Numbered from the stretch's first letter, positions 8,642 to 17,992 are shown. The stretch: 64,000 nt of DNA from Curtobacterium pusillum (GCF_007673235.1 NZ_VDZH01000004.1:372001-436000), one strand, 5' to 3'. Numbers and translations are program-made. Notes: generated by a model from the sequence alone, not told the origin.

Positions 8642-11600
8642 CTAGTTCCCGCTCTCGGCCTCGGTGGCGGCCTGGATCGCTTCCTGCAGGCGCTGATCGG
8701 CCTCTGCGGCGGCGACCAGGTCGTTGTCCGCGTAGGCGTCCTGACGGTCCTGCAACGCCTGCTTGGCGTCGTTGAGAGCCTTCTGCAGCGCCGCGTTGTC
8801 GGTGGTCCCCGACCCGGACGACGAACCCGAACCCGCGGACGAGCCGGAGTCGGACCCCGAGGAGGACCCGGAGTCGGATCCCGAGGACGACCCGGAGTCG
8901 GACCCGGAGGACCCCGACGAACCGCCGGCCGCACCCTGGTCACCGGCAGCAGCACCCGAGTCACCGCCGAACAGGCTGTTGAGAGCCTCGTCGAGGGTGT
9001 CCTCGAACGCGATCTTGTCGCCGAACGCCACGAGGACCTTCTGCAGCAGCGGGTACGAACCGCTCGACGTCGACTGGACGTACACCGGCTGGACGTAGAG
9101 GAACCCGCCACCGACCGGGAGCGTCAGCAGGTTGCCCTGCTTGACGGTCGAGTTGCCCCGCTTCAGGATGTTCAGCTCCTGCGACACCGTGGTGTCCGAG
9201 TTGAACAGGTTCTGCACCTGCGCCGGACCCGGGATGTTGTCCGTCTTCGGCATCGTCAACAACGTGAGCTTGCCGTAGCCGGACGCCTTCTTGCCCTTGC
9301 CCGCGCCTCCGGCGTCGGAGTCCACCGCGAGGTACCCGGTGAGCACGTTGCGGTTGTTCGAGCCGGCGGACTGCTGGGGTATGTACGTCGTGTACAGCGT
9401 GTACGCGGTCCCCTGGCCCGGCACCTTCATCGTGAGGTAGTACGGGTCCTGCAGGTTCGCCTTGGACGTCGTCGTGGTGGCCCCGAGCGCGTTCGCCCCC
9501 GAGTTCGTCGTGGTCGACGTGTCGGCGGTGTCGGACGAGTCGTTCGTGCCCGACGTCGGTTCCTGCGGCGTGTTCCACGCGTCGTCACCCGAGTAGAACG
9601 AGTTCGCGTTCGTGACGTGGTACGTGCCGAGGATCGACCGCTGCACCTTGAACAGGTCGGTCGGGTAGCGGACGTGGTCGAGCAGCTCGGCACTCATCGA
9701 CGACACCGGCTTGATCGCGGTCGGGAAGATCTTCTCCCACGTCTTCAGGACCGGGTCCTTGGTGTCCCAGGAGTACAGGGTCACCTTGCCCGTGTACGCG
9801 TCGACCGTCGCCTTCACCGAGTTCCGGATGTAGTTCACCTGGTCGGTCCGGTACGCCGAACTCTCCGCGCCGGCGATGCTGTCCGAGAGGCTCTGGCTCT
9901 GCGAGTACGGGTAGGCGTCGCTCGTGGTGTAGCCGTCGACGACCCACTGGATGCGGTGGTCGACGATCGCCGGGTACGCGTCCGAGTCGGTCGTCAGGTA
10001 CGGCGCGACCTGCTGCACGCGCTTGATCGGGTCGCGGTCGTACAGGATCTGCGAGTCCTTGTTCACCGCGTCCGACAGCAGGATCTGCTCCGACTGGAAC
10101 TTCGCCGCGTAGACGAGACGGTTGAAGAAGTTGCCGAGGCTCGGTCCGCCGTTGCCGGCGTACGTCGTCGTGGCGTTGCCGCCGTTGTCGTCGTCGGAGC
10201 CGGACGGGTAGTCGAGCTCGACGTTCTTCGAGCCCTTCGGCGCACCGACGATCGAGTACGCCGGCGAGGTCTCGCCGAAGTAGACGCGCTGCTGGAAGTC
10301 CCCGAGCGCGCCGTTCGACGGGATGCCCGACTCGAGGAACACCGGCTTGCCGTCGCTGGCGCGCTGGTTGCCGAACGCCGCGGTCACGCCGTAGCCGTGC
10401 GTGTAGACGAACGCCCGGTTGTAGGGGGTGTTCGCCTGCGCGCTGAGGCCGTCGAGGTCGATGTCGCGGACCGCGATCACGGTGTCCTCGGTCTCACCCT
10501 TGACGTCGTACCGGTCGACGTCGAGCTCGTCCGGGAACTGGTAGTACTGCCGGTACTGCTGCAGCTGGCTGAACGTGTCCGAGACGATCTTCGGGTCGAT
10601 CAGGCGGATGTTCGCCGTGGTCTGGGCGTCCTGCGCGAGGGCGCCGGAGCTCGCCTCGGTCGTCGCGTCGTAGTTCTGCTCCTGGACTCCGGAGACGCCG
10701 TACGCGTCACGGGTGGCCTTGATGTTCCGCTCGATGTACGCCGACTCGAACGTGCGCTCGGACGGCTTCACCTGCAGGCGCTGGACGATCCAGGGGTAGA
10801 TGCCGCCGATCACGATCGCCGCGACGAGCAGCAGTCCGGTGCCGACGATCGAGATGCGCCAGCGGCCGATGACCGCGGTGACGATGAACAGGATGGCGAC
10901 GATGGCCGCGATGCCGGCCATGATCTCGCGACCCGGGATGACGGCGTTCACCTCGGTGTACTGCGCACCGGTGATGAGCGAGTTCGACTTCGTCAGCGCC
11001 GCGTACTGGTCGAGCCAGAGGCTCACGGCCTGCAGGGCGACGTAGACGGCAGCGGTCACCGCGAGCTGGATCCGCGCGGCCTTCGAGATGCGGACCTCGC
11101 GACCGCCGAAGCGCATGGCGCCGTAGAGGTAGCAGGCGGCGAGCGCGGCGAGTCCCGCGATGAGCACGACGGCCGACGAGTACGCCACGATCGCGCGCCA
11201 GAACGGCAGCTCGAACACGTAGAACCCGATGTCGAGCCCGAACTGCGGGTCCGTCTTGCCGAACGGCGTCCGGTTGAAGTACTCGAGCACCATGCTCCAG
11301 CGCCCCGCGGTCGACAGCCCGGCGAAGATGCCGAGGACGACCGGGATGCCGATCATCACGGCACGACGCAGTGGCTCGATGACCTGCTGGTAGCGGTCGA
11401 GCTGCGAGTTGAGCTTCGCGTAGACCGGCCGGAACCGGAACGCGATCGCGATGCTCGCGTAGACGGGCACCGCCATCCCGAGGAACCCGGCGAGGAACAT
11501 CAGCGTCCCGGCGATCCACCGCGTGGTCAGGACCTGCTGGAAGCCGAGCTGCGCGAACCACGCGTAGTCGGTGTACAGGCTCGCGAAGATGAAGAAGGCG

Positions 11601-11686
11601 ATCACCAGTGCGGCCAGCACGATGATCGTGACCACGATCGGGACCCGCGGCGAACGCCGCCCCGAGGTGGACGAGGTTGTCGTCAC
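8642..11686 (-). CDS. UPF0182 family integral membrane protein
   Basis: A 1014-residue protein starting at GTG 11686, with GGAG nine bases upstream. The N-terminal third has about seven transmembrane helices (for example VPIVVTIIVLAALVIAFFIFASLY at 15-38 and a YTDYAWFAQLGF segment typical of UPF0182). A large extracytoplasmic domain follows. After about residue 890 there is a Ser/Gly/Asp low-complexity linker of GSDSGSSS repeats and a short helical, charged end (LQKALNDAKQALQDRQDAY). Function is unknown. In Mycobacterium tuberculosis the homologue Rv3193c sits next to the same PDZ protease, as here. A candidate promoter lies at 11747-11774. Confidence 0.9.
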   Translation of the reverse strand: MTTTSSTSGRRSPRVPIVVTIIVLAALVIAFFIFASLYTDYAWFAQLGFQQVLTTRWIAGTLMFLAGFLGMAVPVYASIAIAFRFRPVYAKLNSQLDRYQQVIEPLRRAVMIGIPVVLGIFAGLSTAGRWSMVLEYFNRTPFGKTDPQFGLDIGFYVFELPFWRAIVAYSSAVVLIAGLAALAACYLYGAMRFGGREVRISKAARIQLAVTAAVYVALQAVSLWLDQYAALTKSNSLITGAQYTEVNAVIPGREIMAGIAAIVAILFIVTAVIGRWRISIVGTGLLLVAAIVIGGIYPWIVQRLQVKPSERTFESAYIERNIKATRDAYGVSGVQEQNYDATTEASSGALAQDAQTTANIRLIDPKIVSDTFSQLQQYRQYYQFPDELDVDRYDVKGETEDTVIAVRDIDLDGLSAQANTPYNRAFVYTHGYGVTAAFGNQRASDGKPVFLESGIPSNGALGDFQQRVYFGETSPAYSIVGAPKGSKNVELDYPSGSDDDNGGNATTTYAGNGGPSLGNFFNRLVYAAKFQSEQILLSDAVNKDSQILYDRDPIKRVQQVAPYLTTDSDAYPAIVDHRIQWVVDGYTTSDAYPYSQSQSLSDSIAGAESSAYRTDQVNYIRNSVKATVDAYTGKVTLYSWDTKDPVLKTWEKIFPTAIKPVSSMSAELLDHVRYPTDLFKVQRSILGTYHVTNANSFYSGDDAWNTPQEPTSGTNDSSDTADTSTTTNSGANALGATTTTSKANLQDPYYLTMKVPGQGTAYTLYTTYIPQQSAGSNNRNVLTGYLAVDSDAGGAGKGKKASGYGKLTLLTMPKTDNIPGPAQVQNLFNSDTTVSQELNILKRGNSTVKQGNLLTLPVGGGFLYVQPVYVQSTSSGSYPLLQKVLVAFGDKIAFEDTLDEALNSLFGGDSGAAAGDQGAAGGSSGSSGSDSGSSSGSDSGSSSGSDSGSSAGSGSSSGSGTTDNAALQKALNDAKQALQDRQDAYADNDLVAAAEADQRLQEAIQAATEAESGN

Positions 11687-11746
11687 TTGATGTGCTCCAG
11701 ACGTTTCGAACCGGCGGGCCCGGCGCGGCGGGCCGTCAGTGCATCG

Positions 11747-11774
11747 ATCCTATGTGGCCCGAGCACGCTTGAAA
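11747..11774 (-). promoter_or_regulatory. Candidate promoter of the UPF0182 gene
   Basis: On the minus strand TTTCAA (11769-11774) and TAGGAT (11747-11752) are separated by 16 bases, about 60 bases before the GTG start. The leader would carry the GGAG ribosome site. Confidence 0.4.
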
Positions 11775-11796
11775 CTGTACGGAGACTCAGGAAGGC

Positions 11797-11855
11797 GATC
11801 CGCGCCTCCAGTCGGACTGCCTGGAGGCACGGATCGCGACGTCCGCGGACGTCGC
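11797..11855 (-). terminator. Double hairpin after the PDZ protease gene, containing the CTGGAGGC(G/A)CGG motif
   Basis: Arms 11797-11811 and 11821-11835 pair over 15 bp with one mismatch and hold the recurrent motif in both orientations around a 9-base loop. A second 20-bp palindrome (11836-11855) follows. It starts 19 bases past the stop of the PDZ protease gene on the minus strand, the right place for a terminator. Confidence 0.65.
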
Positions 11856-11874
11856 GTGGAGCGCGTGGCCGGCC

Positions 11875-12984
11875 CTACGACGTGCAGCGTGCGAGCTTCG
11901 CGGTGCTCTTGCCGGAGGCGATGGTCTGGAGGTCGGTGACCGCCTGGTCGAGGGTGCCGACCTTATAGACGTCGAGTCCGGACGGGACGTGCCCGACGAC
12001 CTCGTCGCAGTTGTCTGCCGGTGCGAGGAAGACGGTCGCGCCGGCGTCCTTCGCGCCGTACATCTTCTGGCGGATGCCGCCGATCGCGCCGACCTCGCCG
12101 TCGGCCGTGATGGTCCCGGTGCCCGCGACGTGCTTGCCGCCGTTGAGCTTGCCCGGCGTGATCTCGTCGATGATCCCGAGGGCGAACATCATGCCGGCCG
12201 AGGGGCCGCCGACGTCCTGGAGCTCGATGGAGACGCGGAACGGGAAGTCGTACTGCTCGGTGACGCCGACGCCGATGAGCGCCGTTCCCTGCTCGTTCCG
12301 CGGCGTGAGCTCCACGGTCTTCTCGCTGCCGTCGCGCTCGATGACGACCTTCGCCGGGTCGGACGTGCCGTGCTTCGCGACGAGTTCCCGGAGCGACGTG
12401 GCGTCCGCGTTCTCGGTGAGGGAGGTGCCGTCGAACGAGCGGATGACGTCGCCCTTCTCGATGACGCCGTCCGCGGCGGAGCCCTTCTGGACGGTGCCGA
12501 CCTCGAGGTCGGTGGGCAGTTCGTAGCCCTGCTGGACGAGGGCGGCGGCGACTGCGGACTGCTGCGAGGCCTGCATGTCGGCGGTGTCCTGCTGGTTCAC
12601 CTGGTCGGTGGTCACGCCCTCGGGGTAGATCGCGGACGCCGGGATCACCGCTTCGGACTCGGTGAACAGCGCGCGGATGACGCTGGTCCAGGACGGTCGG
12701 TTCGTGGCGTCGCCCTGGATCCCGACGGTGAGCATGTCGAGCGCGCCGGCGGTCGGGTAGGTGGGGTGTCCGTCGATCTGGATGAGCTTGACGTCCTTCG
12801 CGTCCTTGCCCGTGCCCTGCTTCTGCGTCCCGATCGTGTTGTACACGGGGCCTGGTACCTCGATGAGGTACGGGCTCGGCAGGAAGCTCGCGAGCAGCCC
12901 GAGGACCACGGCCCCGATCACGAACCCCCAGCCGATGGTCCGGGAACGCGAGCGGCGGCGGGGCTCGGCGGCGAAGAGGGTCAC
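11875..12984 (-). CDS. PDZ domain-containing Lon-like serine protease (YlbL family)
   Basis: The GTG start at 12984, with AAGGA about eight bases upstream, gives 369 residues. One membrane anchor at about 16-36 places the rest outside the cell. A PDZ domain (about 150-230) precedes a Lon-type proteolytic domain with the Ser262/Lys307 dyad (GGPSAGMMF and GGIRQKMYGAKDAGA). The family is a membrane-tethered protease; substrates here are unknown. It lies directly upstream of the UPF0182 gene on the same strand, as in many actinobacteria, but a strong hairpin separates them. It is divergent from the zincin-like gene. Confidence 0.88.
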   Translation of the reverse strand: MTLFAAEPRRRSRSRTIGWGFVIGAVVLGLLASFLPSPYLIEVPGPVYNTIGTQKQGTGKDAKDVKLIQIDGHPTYPTAGALDMLTVGIQGDATNRPSWTSVIRALFTESEAVIPASAIYPEGVTTDQVNQQDTADMQASQQSAVAAALVQQGYELPTDLEVGTVQKGSAADGVIEKGDVIRSFDGTSLTENADATSLRELVAKHGTSDPAKVVIERDGSEKTVELTPRNEQGTALIGVGVTEQYDFPFRVSIELQDVGGPSAGMMFALGIIDEITPGKLNGGKHVAGTGTITADGEVGAIGGIRQKMYGAKDAGATVFLAPADNCDEVVGHVPSGLDVYKVGTLDQAVTDLQTIASGKSTAKLARCTS

Positions 12985-13077
12985 ACAACGTCCTTCCAGG
13001 GCGGGCTGTTCGCCCTCGGCGCAGCGGTTCGGGCGTTCCCACGGGGGCGTCCCAGGTGCGGCCCCGTGAGCAGCGAT

Positions 13078-13083
13078 TAGCGT
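13078..13083 (+). promoter_or_regulatory. Leaderless -10 element of the zincin-like gene
   Basis: TAGCGT seven bases before the ATG at 13091, with no Shine-Dalgarno sequence in between. Confidence 0.55.
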
Positions 13084-13090
13084 AGTCGTC

Positions 13091-14503
13091 ATGCCTGATG
13101 AACCGCAGCCGGGGCCGGACGACGACTTCCAGGAGATGCTCCGCAAGCTCCTGTCCGGCGAGGGCCAGATCGACCCGTCGCAGCTCGCCGGTGCCGCCGG
13201 CCTGCCGAACGACCCGGCCTTCGTGGCGAACCTGATGAGCCAGCTGCAGCGCGCTGCGCAGTCGGGCGGGGACGGCATCGACTTCTCGGTCGCCGCCGAG
13301 CGCGCCACGACCATCGCGCGGGAGGGCGGCCACCCGGTCGACCCCGCCACGTCGCAGGCAGCGGACCAGGCGTTCCAGGTGGCAGCCCTCTGGCTGGACG
13401 AGGCCACCACGGTCGCGGAGCTCACCGCGACCCCGAGCCTGTACACGCGTGAGCAGTGGGCGAAGGCGACCACCCCGGTGTGGGCGCAGATCGCCGAACC
13501 CGTGGCGCTGAGCATCTCGAACGCCCTCACGGAGGCGATCGAGCAGCGGGCACCGGAGCAGCTCAAGGCGATGCTCGGCGATGTGTCGAAGGCCATGCGG
13601 GGCGTCGGCGGCGCACTGTTCGCGATCCAGCTCGGCCAGGTCGTCGGGCAGCTCTCGAAGGAGGTCGTGTCCGGCGGCGACGTCGGCGTGCCGCTCCTCG
13701 ACGAACAGGTCGCCGCGCTCCTGCCGCAGAACGTGGCCGAGTTCGCCGAGGGCCTGGACGTCCCCGAGGACGAGGTCCGCATCTACCTGGCGGTCCGCGA
13801 GCTCGCGCACGCCCGGCTGTTCCGTTCGGCACGCTGGCTCCGGCTGCACATCATCTCGTCGATCACCGACTACGCGCGGGGCATCCACATCCCGTTCGAC
13901 CGTGTCGAGGAACTCGCGTCCGAGATCGACCCCACGAACCAGGAGCAGCTCCGCGACGCGCTGGCGTCCGGTGCCCTCATCCCGCCGCGGACCGAGGAGC
14001 AGGAAGCAGCGCTCGCCCGCCTCGAGACCATGCTCGCGCTCGTCGAGGGCTGGGTCGACACCGTCACCGCCGCCGCGACCGAACGCCTGCCGAAGTCCGG
14101 CGCGATCGCCGAGATGGTCCGACGCCGTCGTGCTGCCGGCGGTCCGGCGGAGTCGGCCTTCGCCACGCTCGTCGGCCTCGAGCTGCGGCCCCGCCGTCTC
14201 CGCGAGGCCGCGGCGATGTGGCAGCGGGTCACCGACGAGCTCGGCACCGAGCAGCGGGACGCCCTGTGGTCGCACTTCGACGCGGTTCCCACCTCCGACG
14301 ACATCGACTCGCCGGACGCCTTCGTGGCACGGCTCCGGAACCCGGGCCGCTCCGCCGAGGACGACGAGTTCGACAAGGCGCTCGAGGACCTGCTCAACGA
14401 TGCGACCGGCGACCGGCCGCGCGAGGACGAGTCCGGCAACGTCGACGAAGGGAACTCGGACGGCGGCACGGCTGCCGACGGCGCCGGCGACGCTCCGAAG
14501 TAG
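13091..14503 (+). CDS. Zinc-dependent metalloprotease-like protein (DUF2342/zincin_2 type)
   Basis: A 470-residue cytosolic protein. The N-terminus resembles the family (DDDFQEMLRKLLSGEG, then NDPAFVANLMSQLQR). Near residues 235-245 it has AVRELAHARLF, the position where this family carries a degenerate zincin motif instead of strict HExxH. The C-terminus is acidic and Gly/Asn-rich, probably disordered. From memory the homologue in M. tuberculosis (Rv3195) keeps the same place between the PDZ protease and the next gene. Whether it is an active peptidase is uncertain. Confidence 0.8.
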   Translation: MPDEPQPGPDDDFQEMLRKLLSGEGQIDPSQLAGAAGLPNDPAFVANLMSQLQRAAQSGGDGIDFSVAAERATTIAREGGHPVDPATSQAADQAFQVAALWLDEATTVAELTATPSLYTREQWAKATTPVWAQIAEPVALSISNALTEAIEQRAPEQLKAMLGDVSKAMRGVGGALFAIQLGQVVGQLSKEVVSGGDVGVPLLDEQVAALLPQNVAEFAEGLDVPEDEVRIYLAVRELAHARLFRSARWLRLHIISSITDYARGIHIPFDRVEELASEIDPTNQEQLRDALASGALIPPRTEEQEAALARLETMLALVEGWVDTVTAAATERLPKSGAIAEMVRRRRAAGGPAESAFATLVGLELRPRRLREAAAMWQRVTDELGTEQRDALWSHFDAVPTSDDIDSPDAFVARLRNPGRSAEDDEFDKALEDLLNDATGDRPREDESGNVDEGNSDGGTAADGAGDAPK

Positions 14504-14563
14504 TTCTCCACAGATCCGGGACAGCTCCCCCACGCGACGGCCGGGTCCGCCAGCGTTGGGGGC

Positions 14564-15421
14564 ATGGGCATCCGCATCGATCCGACGCTCGAGTTCGTCT
14601 GGCGTGACCCGAGGACGGTCCAGCTCGGGGTCGACCCGCCGCGCGCGGTGATCGCCGTCCCGACCACGGGCGAAGAGCGGTTCCTGTGCGCGCTCCGTCG
14701 GGAGACCGGGCGCGAGGCACTGTCCGGCCTGGCCGCTGCGACCGGGTGTCCGCCGGACGTCGCCGCCCGCGTGCTCGGGGCGGCGTCCCCCGCCGTCATC
14801 GACGTCCTGCCCGAGCCGCTGTCCCGCGTCGAGGTCCACGGCGCCGGGACGCTGGCGGACACGATCGGCGCGCTGCTCGAGGGCGAGGGCGTCACCGTCG
14901 CCCGGACGTCGGCGCCCCGCGGTGGTCCGGTCGACCTCCCGTCGCAGGAGCCACGCCTCGCCGTCGTGGTCGCCGAACACGTCGTCGACCCGGCACTGCG
15001 CGCGGCGTGGACCAGGCGGGGCGTGCCGCACCTGTCGGTCGTGGTGGGTGACGGTCGGGTGCGCGTCGGACCGTTGCTCGTCCCGGGTGCCGGGCCGTGC
15101 CTCCAGTGCATCGAGTACGCACGCGCCGACGACGACCCTGCCTGGCCGGCGATCGCCGCACAGGTCTGGGGCCGCCCCGCTGCACCGCTGTCGCCCTACC
15201 GGACTGCGGCGATCGCCGCCGCGGCGAGCCGGCTGCTCCTCGAGCGGCTGCCGCTCAGGACCCAACGGCCCGGCGACGACCAGGTGGTGTTCGACCGTGA
15301 CGACCTGTCGGTCAGCCGCCAGCCGGTGCGGCTCCATCCGCGCTGTGCGTGCCGAGCGCTGCCAGGAAGCGACTCGCCACCCGGGCTCCCCCACGCGTGG
15401 AGCCCTGTGCGGACCACGTGA
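14564..15421 (+). CDS. ThiF/TOMM cyclodehydratase-like protein, function unknown
   Basis: 285 residues from the ATG at 14564. A weak Rossmann-like motif (VEVHGAGTLADTIGALL, about 90-106) is followed by GAGPCLQCIEYAR (Cys179, Cys182) and HPRCACR (Cys261, Cys263). The two cysteine pairs form a likely structural zinc site. The arrangement recalls the E1-like/ocin-ThiF partner proteins of azole-forming cyclodehydratases, and the zinc-holding part of ThiF/MoeB, but no ATP-binding arginine/aspartate set is obvious and no precursor peptide or partner enzyme lies nearby. Its last 110 bases overlap the convergent helicase gene. Presence beside uvrD-type genes in other actinobacteria suggests a housekeeping role. 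Confidence 0.6.
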   Translation: MGIRIDPTLEFVWRDPRTVQLGVDPPRAVIAVPTTGEERFLCALRRETGREALSGLAAATGCPPDVAARVLGAASPAVIDVLPEPLSRVEVHGAGTLADTIGALLEGEGVTVARTSAPRGGPVDLPSQEPRLAVVVAEHVVDPALRAAWTRRGVPHLSVVVGDGRVRVGPLLVPGAGPCLQCIEYARADDDPAWPAIAAQVWGRPAAPLSPYRTAAIAAAASRLLLERLPLRTQRPGDDQVVFDRDDLSVSRQPVRLHPRCACRALPGSDSPPGLPHAWSPVRTT

Positions 15422-17060
15422 TCGTCACGGAACGGCGGGCTCGGGTCAGGCCGACGTAGAACAGCCGTCGTTCCTCGTCGACCTCGGCGTCGGTCGTGGC
15501 GTGCGAGATCGGGAGCAGCCCCTCGGCGGCACCGATCACGATGACGTGCGGCCACTCGAGGCCCTTCGACGAGTGCAGCGTGGCCAGGGTGACGGCGTCG
15601 AGCTCGGGTTCGTGGTGGGTCGCCGCGCGGTCGACGAGGTCCTGGGTGAACTGCTGCATGGTCGTGCCCGCGGGGGCGTCCTCGGCGAGCCCCATGATCG
15701 CCTGCAGCGCGTCCCACTGGTCGCGGACCGCCCCGGTGCCCTCGGGCGGGGACGGCGTCCACCCGCTGACCTGCAGCACGAGGCCGACCCGTCGGGTGAG
15801 TTCGTCGTCGGTCTGCCGGACGGCCTCGCCGCGCATGTGGTGCACCGCGAGCTTCACCTCGGGTCGGTCGAAGAACCGGGTGCCGCCCTGGACGCGGTAC
15901 GGGATGCCGGCACGTCCGAGCGCCGACTCGATCGCCGCGGCCTGGGCACCGACGCGGTAGAGCACCGCGACGTCGCCGTAGGACGCGGGCGTCGACGGGG
16001 CGGCGACCAGCGACGCTATGGTGCGCGCGACCGTCTGGGCTTCATCGCCGTCGTGGACGCACGCCAGCACCTCGGGCTCCGGTCCGGGCTCCGCGGTCTG
16101 TGCGACGAGGTCGAGGGCCCCCGGCTGCCCGCGCATCAGGGCGTTCGCGGCGTGCACGACCTCCCGCGTCGACCGGTAGTTCCGCTCGAGGCGCAGCACG
16201 GACCCCCGCGGGAACTCCGAGCCGAAGCCGAGCAGGTAGCGACTCGAGGCGCCCGCGAACGAGTAGATCGTCTGGCTGGCGTCACCGACGACGCACAGGT
16301 CGTCGCGGCCGCCGAGCCAGGCCCGGAGCAGGTCGTGCTGCACGGGCGAGACGTCCTGGTACTCGTCGACGACGAAGAACCGGTACTGCTGCCGGACGTA
16401 CGAGGCCACGCGCGGCTCGGACTCGACCATCCCGAGGGTGGCGAGCAGGACGTCCTCGAAGTCGAGCTGACGGCGGTCGTCCTTGAGCTGCTCGTAGGCG
16501 CGCATGAGGTCGAGGACCCGGCGGGGCGAGGTGTCCCGGGGCATCACCCGGTCGGCCGCCGCAGCCTCGTACTCGTCGTAGGAGAGCATCTGGACCTTGC
16601 GCCACTCGAGCTCGCCCGCCAGGTCGCGGAGCGTCGGGGTGTCCACCCGCAGCCCGACGGTGTCCGCCGCGTGCGCGATCATCCGGCCCTTCGACTCGAC
16701 GATGCGCGGGGCGTGCCCGCCGACGGTGTCCGGCCAGAAGTAGCTGAGCTGCGCCATCGCCGCCGCGTGGAAGGTCCGTGCCTGCACGGTGCCCGCACCG
16801 AGCGACCGCAGCCGCGACCGCAGCTCACCGGCGGCGCGCGTGGTGAAGGTCAGCGCCAGGACGTGGTTCGGCGCGTAGGTGCCCGTCGCGACGCCGTACG
16901 CGATGCGGTGGGTGATCGCGCGGGTCTTGCCGGTGCCGGCGCCCGCCAGGACCGCCACCGGGCCGAGCAGGGTCCGAGCGACGGTGCGCTGTTCGGCGTC
17001 GAGGGCGGCGAGGAGCTCGTCCGGCGACGGCGGTCGGACGTCCGGGGCCACCTCGCTCAC
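15312..17060 (-). CDS. UvrD/Rep-type superfamily 1 DNA helicase (UvrD2-like, short)
   Basis: The GTG at 17060 overlaps the NudC stop (GTGA), giving 582 residues. All SF1A motifs are visible: Walker A AGAGTGKT (39-46), Walker B VDEYQDVS, the QTIYSFAGA motif III, LERNYRST, TLHSSKGLEW (motif V) and YVGLTRARR (motif VI). It unwinds DNA 3' to 5' in repair. It ends soon after motif VI (SRFLAALG...), so it lacks the HRDC and cysteine-rich C-terminal regions I recall for mycobacterial UvrD2 (about 700 residues). Gene order nudC-uvrD2 matches Rv3199c-Rv3198c. Confidence 0.88.
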   Translation of the reverse strand: MSEVAPDVRPPSPDELLAALDAEQRTVARTLLGPVAVLAGAGTGKTRAITHRIAYGVATGTYAPNHVLALTFTTRAAGELRSRLRSLGAGTVQARTFHAAAMAQLSYFWPDTVGGHAPRIVESKGRMIAHAADTVGLRVDTPTLRDLAGELEWRKVQMLSYDEYEAAAADRVMPRDTSPRRVLDLMRAYEQLKDDRRQLDFEDVLLATLGMVESEPRVASYVRQQYRFFVVDEYQDVSPVQHDLLRAWLGGRDDLCVVGDASQTIYSFAGASSRYLLGFGSEFPRGSVLRLERNYRSTREVVHAANALMRGQPGALDLVAQTAEPGPEPEVLACVHDGDEAQTVARTIASLVAAPSTPASYGDVAVLYRVGAQAAAIESALGRAGIPYRVQGGTRFFDRPEVKLAVHHMRGEAVRQTDDELTRRVGLVLQVSGWTPSPPEGTGAVRDQWDALQAIMGLAEDAPAGTTMQQFTQDLVDRAATHHEPELDAVTLATLHSSKGLEWPHVIVIGAAEGLLPISHATTDAEVDEERRLFYVGLTRARRSVTITWSAQGSTRGGARVASRFLAALGTHSADGAAPAGG

Positions 17061-17992
17061 GGCAGGTCCAGCGGCCCGCCGTACCACTCCTCGATGATGG
17101 CGCGGGCGATCGACGTCCTGCCCGGCAGCAGCAGGGTGTCGCCGGCGCGATCCCGGATCTCCTCGCGGGAGAACCAGCGCACGTCGAGGATCTCCACGCC
17201 GTCGGGCCGCGCGGTCGTCGGGTCGCCGTCCACCGCCCGGGCGCGGAACCCGAGCATGAGCGACGCGGGGAACGGCCACGGCTGCGACCCGAGGTACTCG
17301 GGTTCCTCGACGTGGACGCCGGACTCCTCCCAGACCTCGCGGCGGACGGCGTCCTCCAGGGACTCGCCCGGTTCGACGAAGCCCGCGAGCAGGGAGTACC
17401 GGTTCGAGTCCCACGCGGCGTTCGACCCGAGCAGGATCCGGTCGTCGGCGTCGGTCACGCCGACGATGATCGCCGCGTCGGTGCGCGGGAAGTGCTCGTG
17501 TCCCTCGGGGTCGCGGCGGACCCAGCCGCCGGTGACGACGTCGGTCGCGGAACCGGTCCGCGGCGAGAACCCGTGCACGGCGTGCCAGTTCGCCATCGCG
17601 ACGGCCTCCACCGCGAGGCCCTGGTCACGCGGGGACAACTCGGTGCCGAACATGCGCAGGCTCTCCCACGCGTCGTCGTCGGGTTCAATCGCGTCGGCGG
17701 TGGCGGCGTCGACGAAGGCGGCCACGAACCGGGTGCCGGCGGGCGCATCGGGAGCGTCCGACACGGCACGACCGAGGTACAGCGTGACCGTTCCATCGCT
17801 GATGTCGGACGCGGTCACGAACCGCAACGTGCCGTCGGCGTTCCGGAGCATCTCCGAACCGCGGACGGGCAGGTACCGGGTCGACGGGTCGTCCCGCAGC
17901 ACGCGTTCGACGTCGGGCGTCGTGCGGAACTCGGCGTCGCGGTCGAGGTCGTTGCGGGAGAGCGGAAGCCGGGCGGCGAACTCGACGGTCAC
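17057..17992 (-). CDS. nudC: NADH pyrophosphatase NudC-like Nudix hydrolase without the zinc-ribbon cysteines
   Basis: The GTG at 17992, with GAGGAG about nine bases upstream, gives 311 residues. The Nudix box is complete (GFVEPGE ... REVWEESG, 204-225) and the NudC-specific SQPWPFP motif is at 236-242. NudC hydrolyses NAD(H) and can remove NAD caps from RNA. The zinc ribbon that should precede HFPRTD is degenerate: where FCxxCG and CxxC are expected, the sequence has WHAVHG (136-141) and RRDPEGHEH (159-167), so no cysteine remains. Histidines and an aspartate might replace them. It is coupled by a GTGA overlap to the helicase gene downstream. Confidence 0.87.
   Translation of the reverse strand: MTVEFAARLPLSRNDLDRDAEFRTTPDVERVLRDDPSTRYLPVRGSEMLRNADGTLRFVTASDISDGTVTLYLGRAVSDAPDAPAGTRFVAAFVDAATADAIEPDDDAWESLRMFGTELSPRDQGLAVEAVAMANWHAVHGFSPRTGSATDVVTGGWVRRDPEGHEHFPRTDAAIIVGVTDADDRILLGSNAAWDSNRYSLLAGFVEPGESLEDAVRREVWEESGVHVEEPEYLGSQPWPFPASLMLGFRARAVDGDPTTARPDGVEILDVRWFSREEIRDRAGDTLLLPGRTSIARAIIEEWYGGPLDLP

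Noticed and set aside
6737..11968. Very long plus-strand open frame across several minus-strand genes
   Set aside because: It is the complement of well-supported genes (nitrilase, tRNA, UPF0182), is Arg/Pro/Gly-rich without motifs and arises from the rarity of stop codons in GC-rich DNA. Other such frames were dropped for the same reason.
14564..15421. Bacteriocin (azole peptide) biosynthesis cluster
   Set aside because: Only one protein has a distant resemblance; no precursor peptide, YcaO, dehydrogenase or exporter is present.
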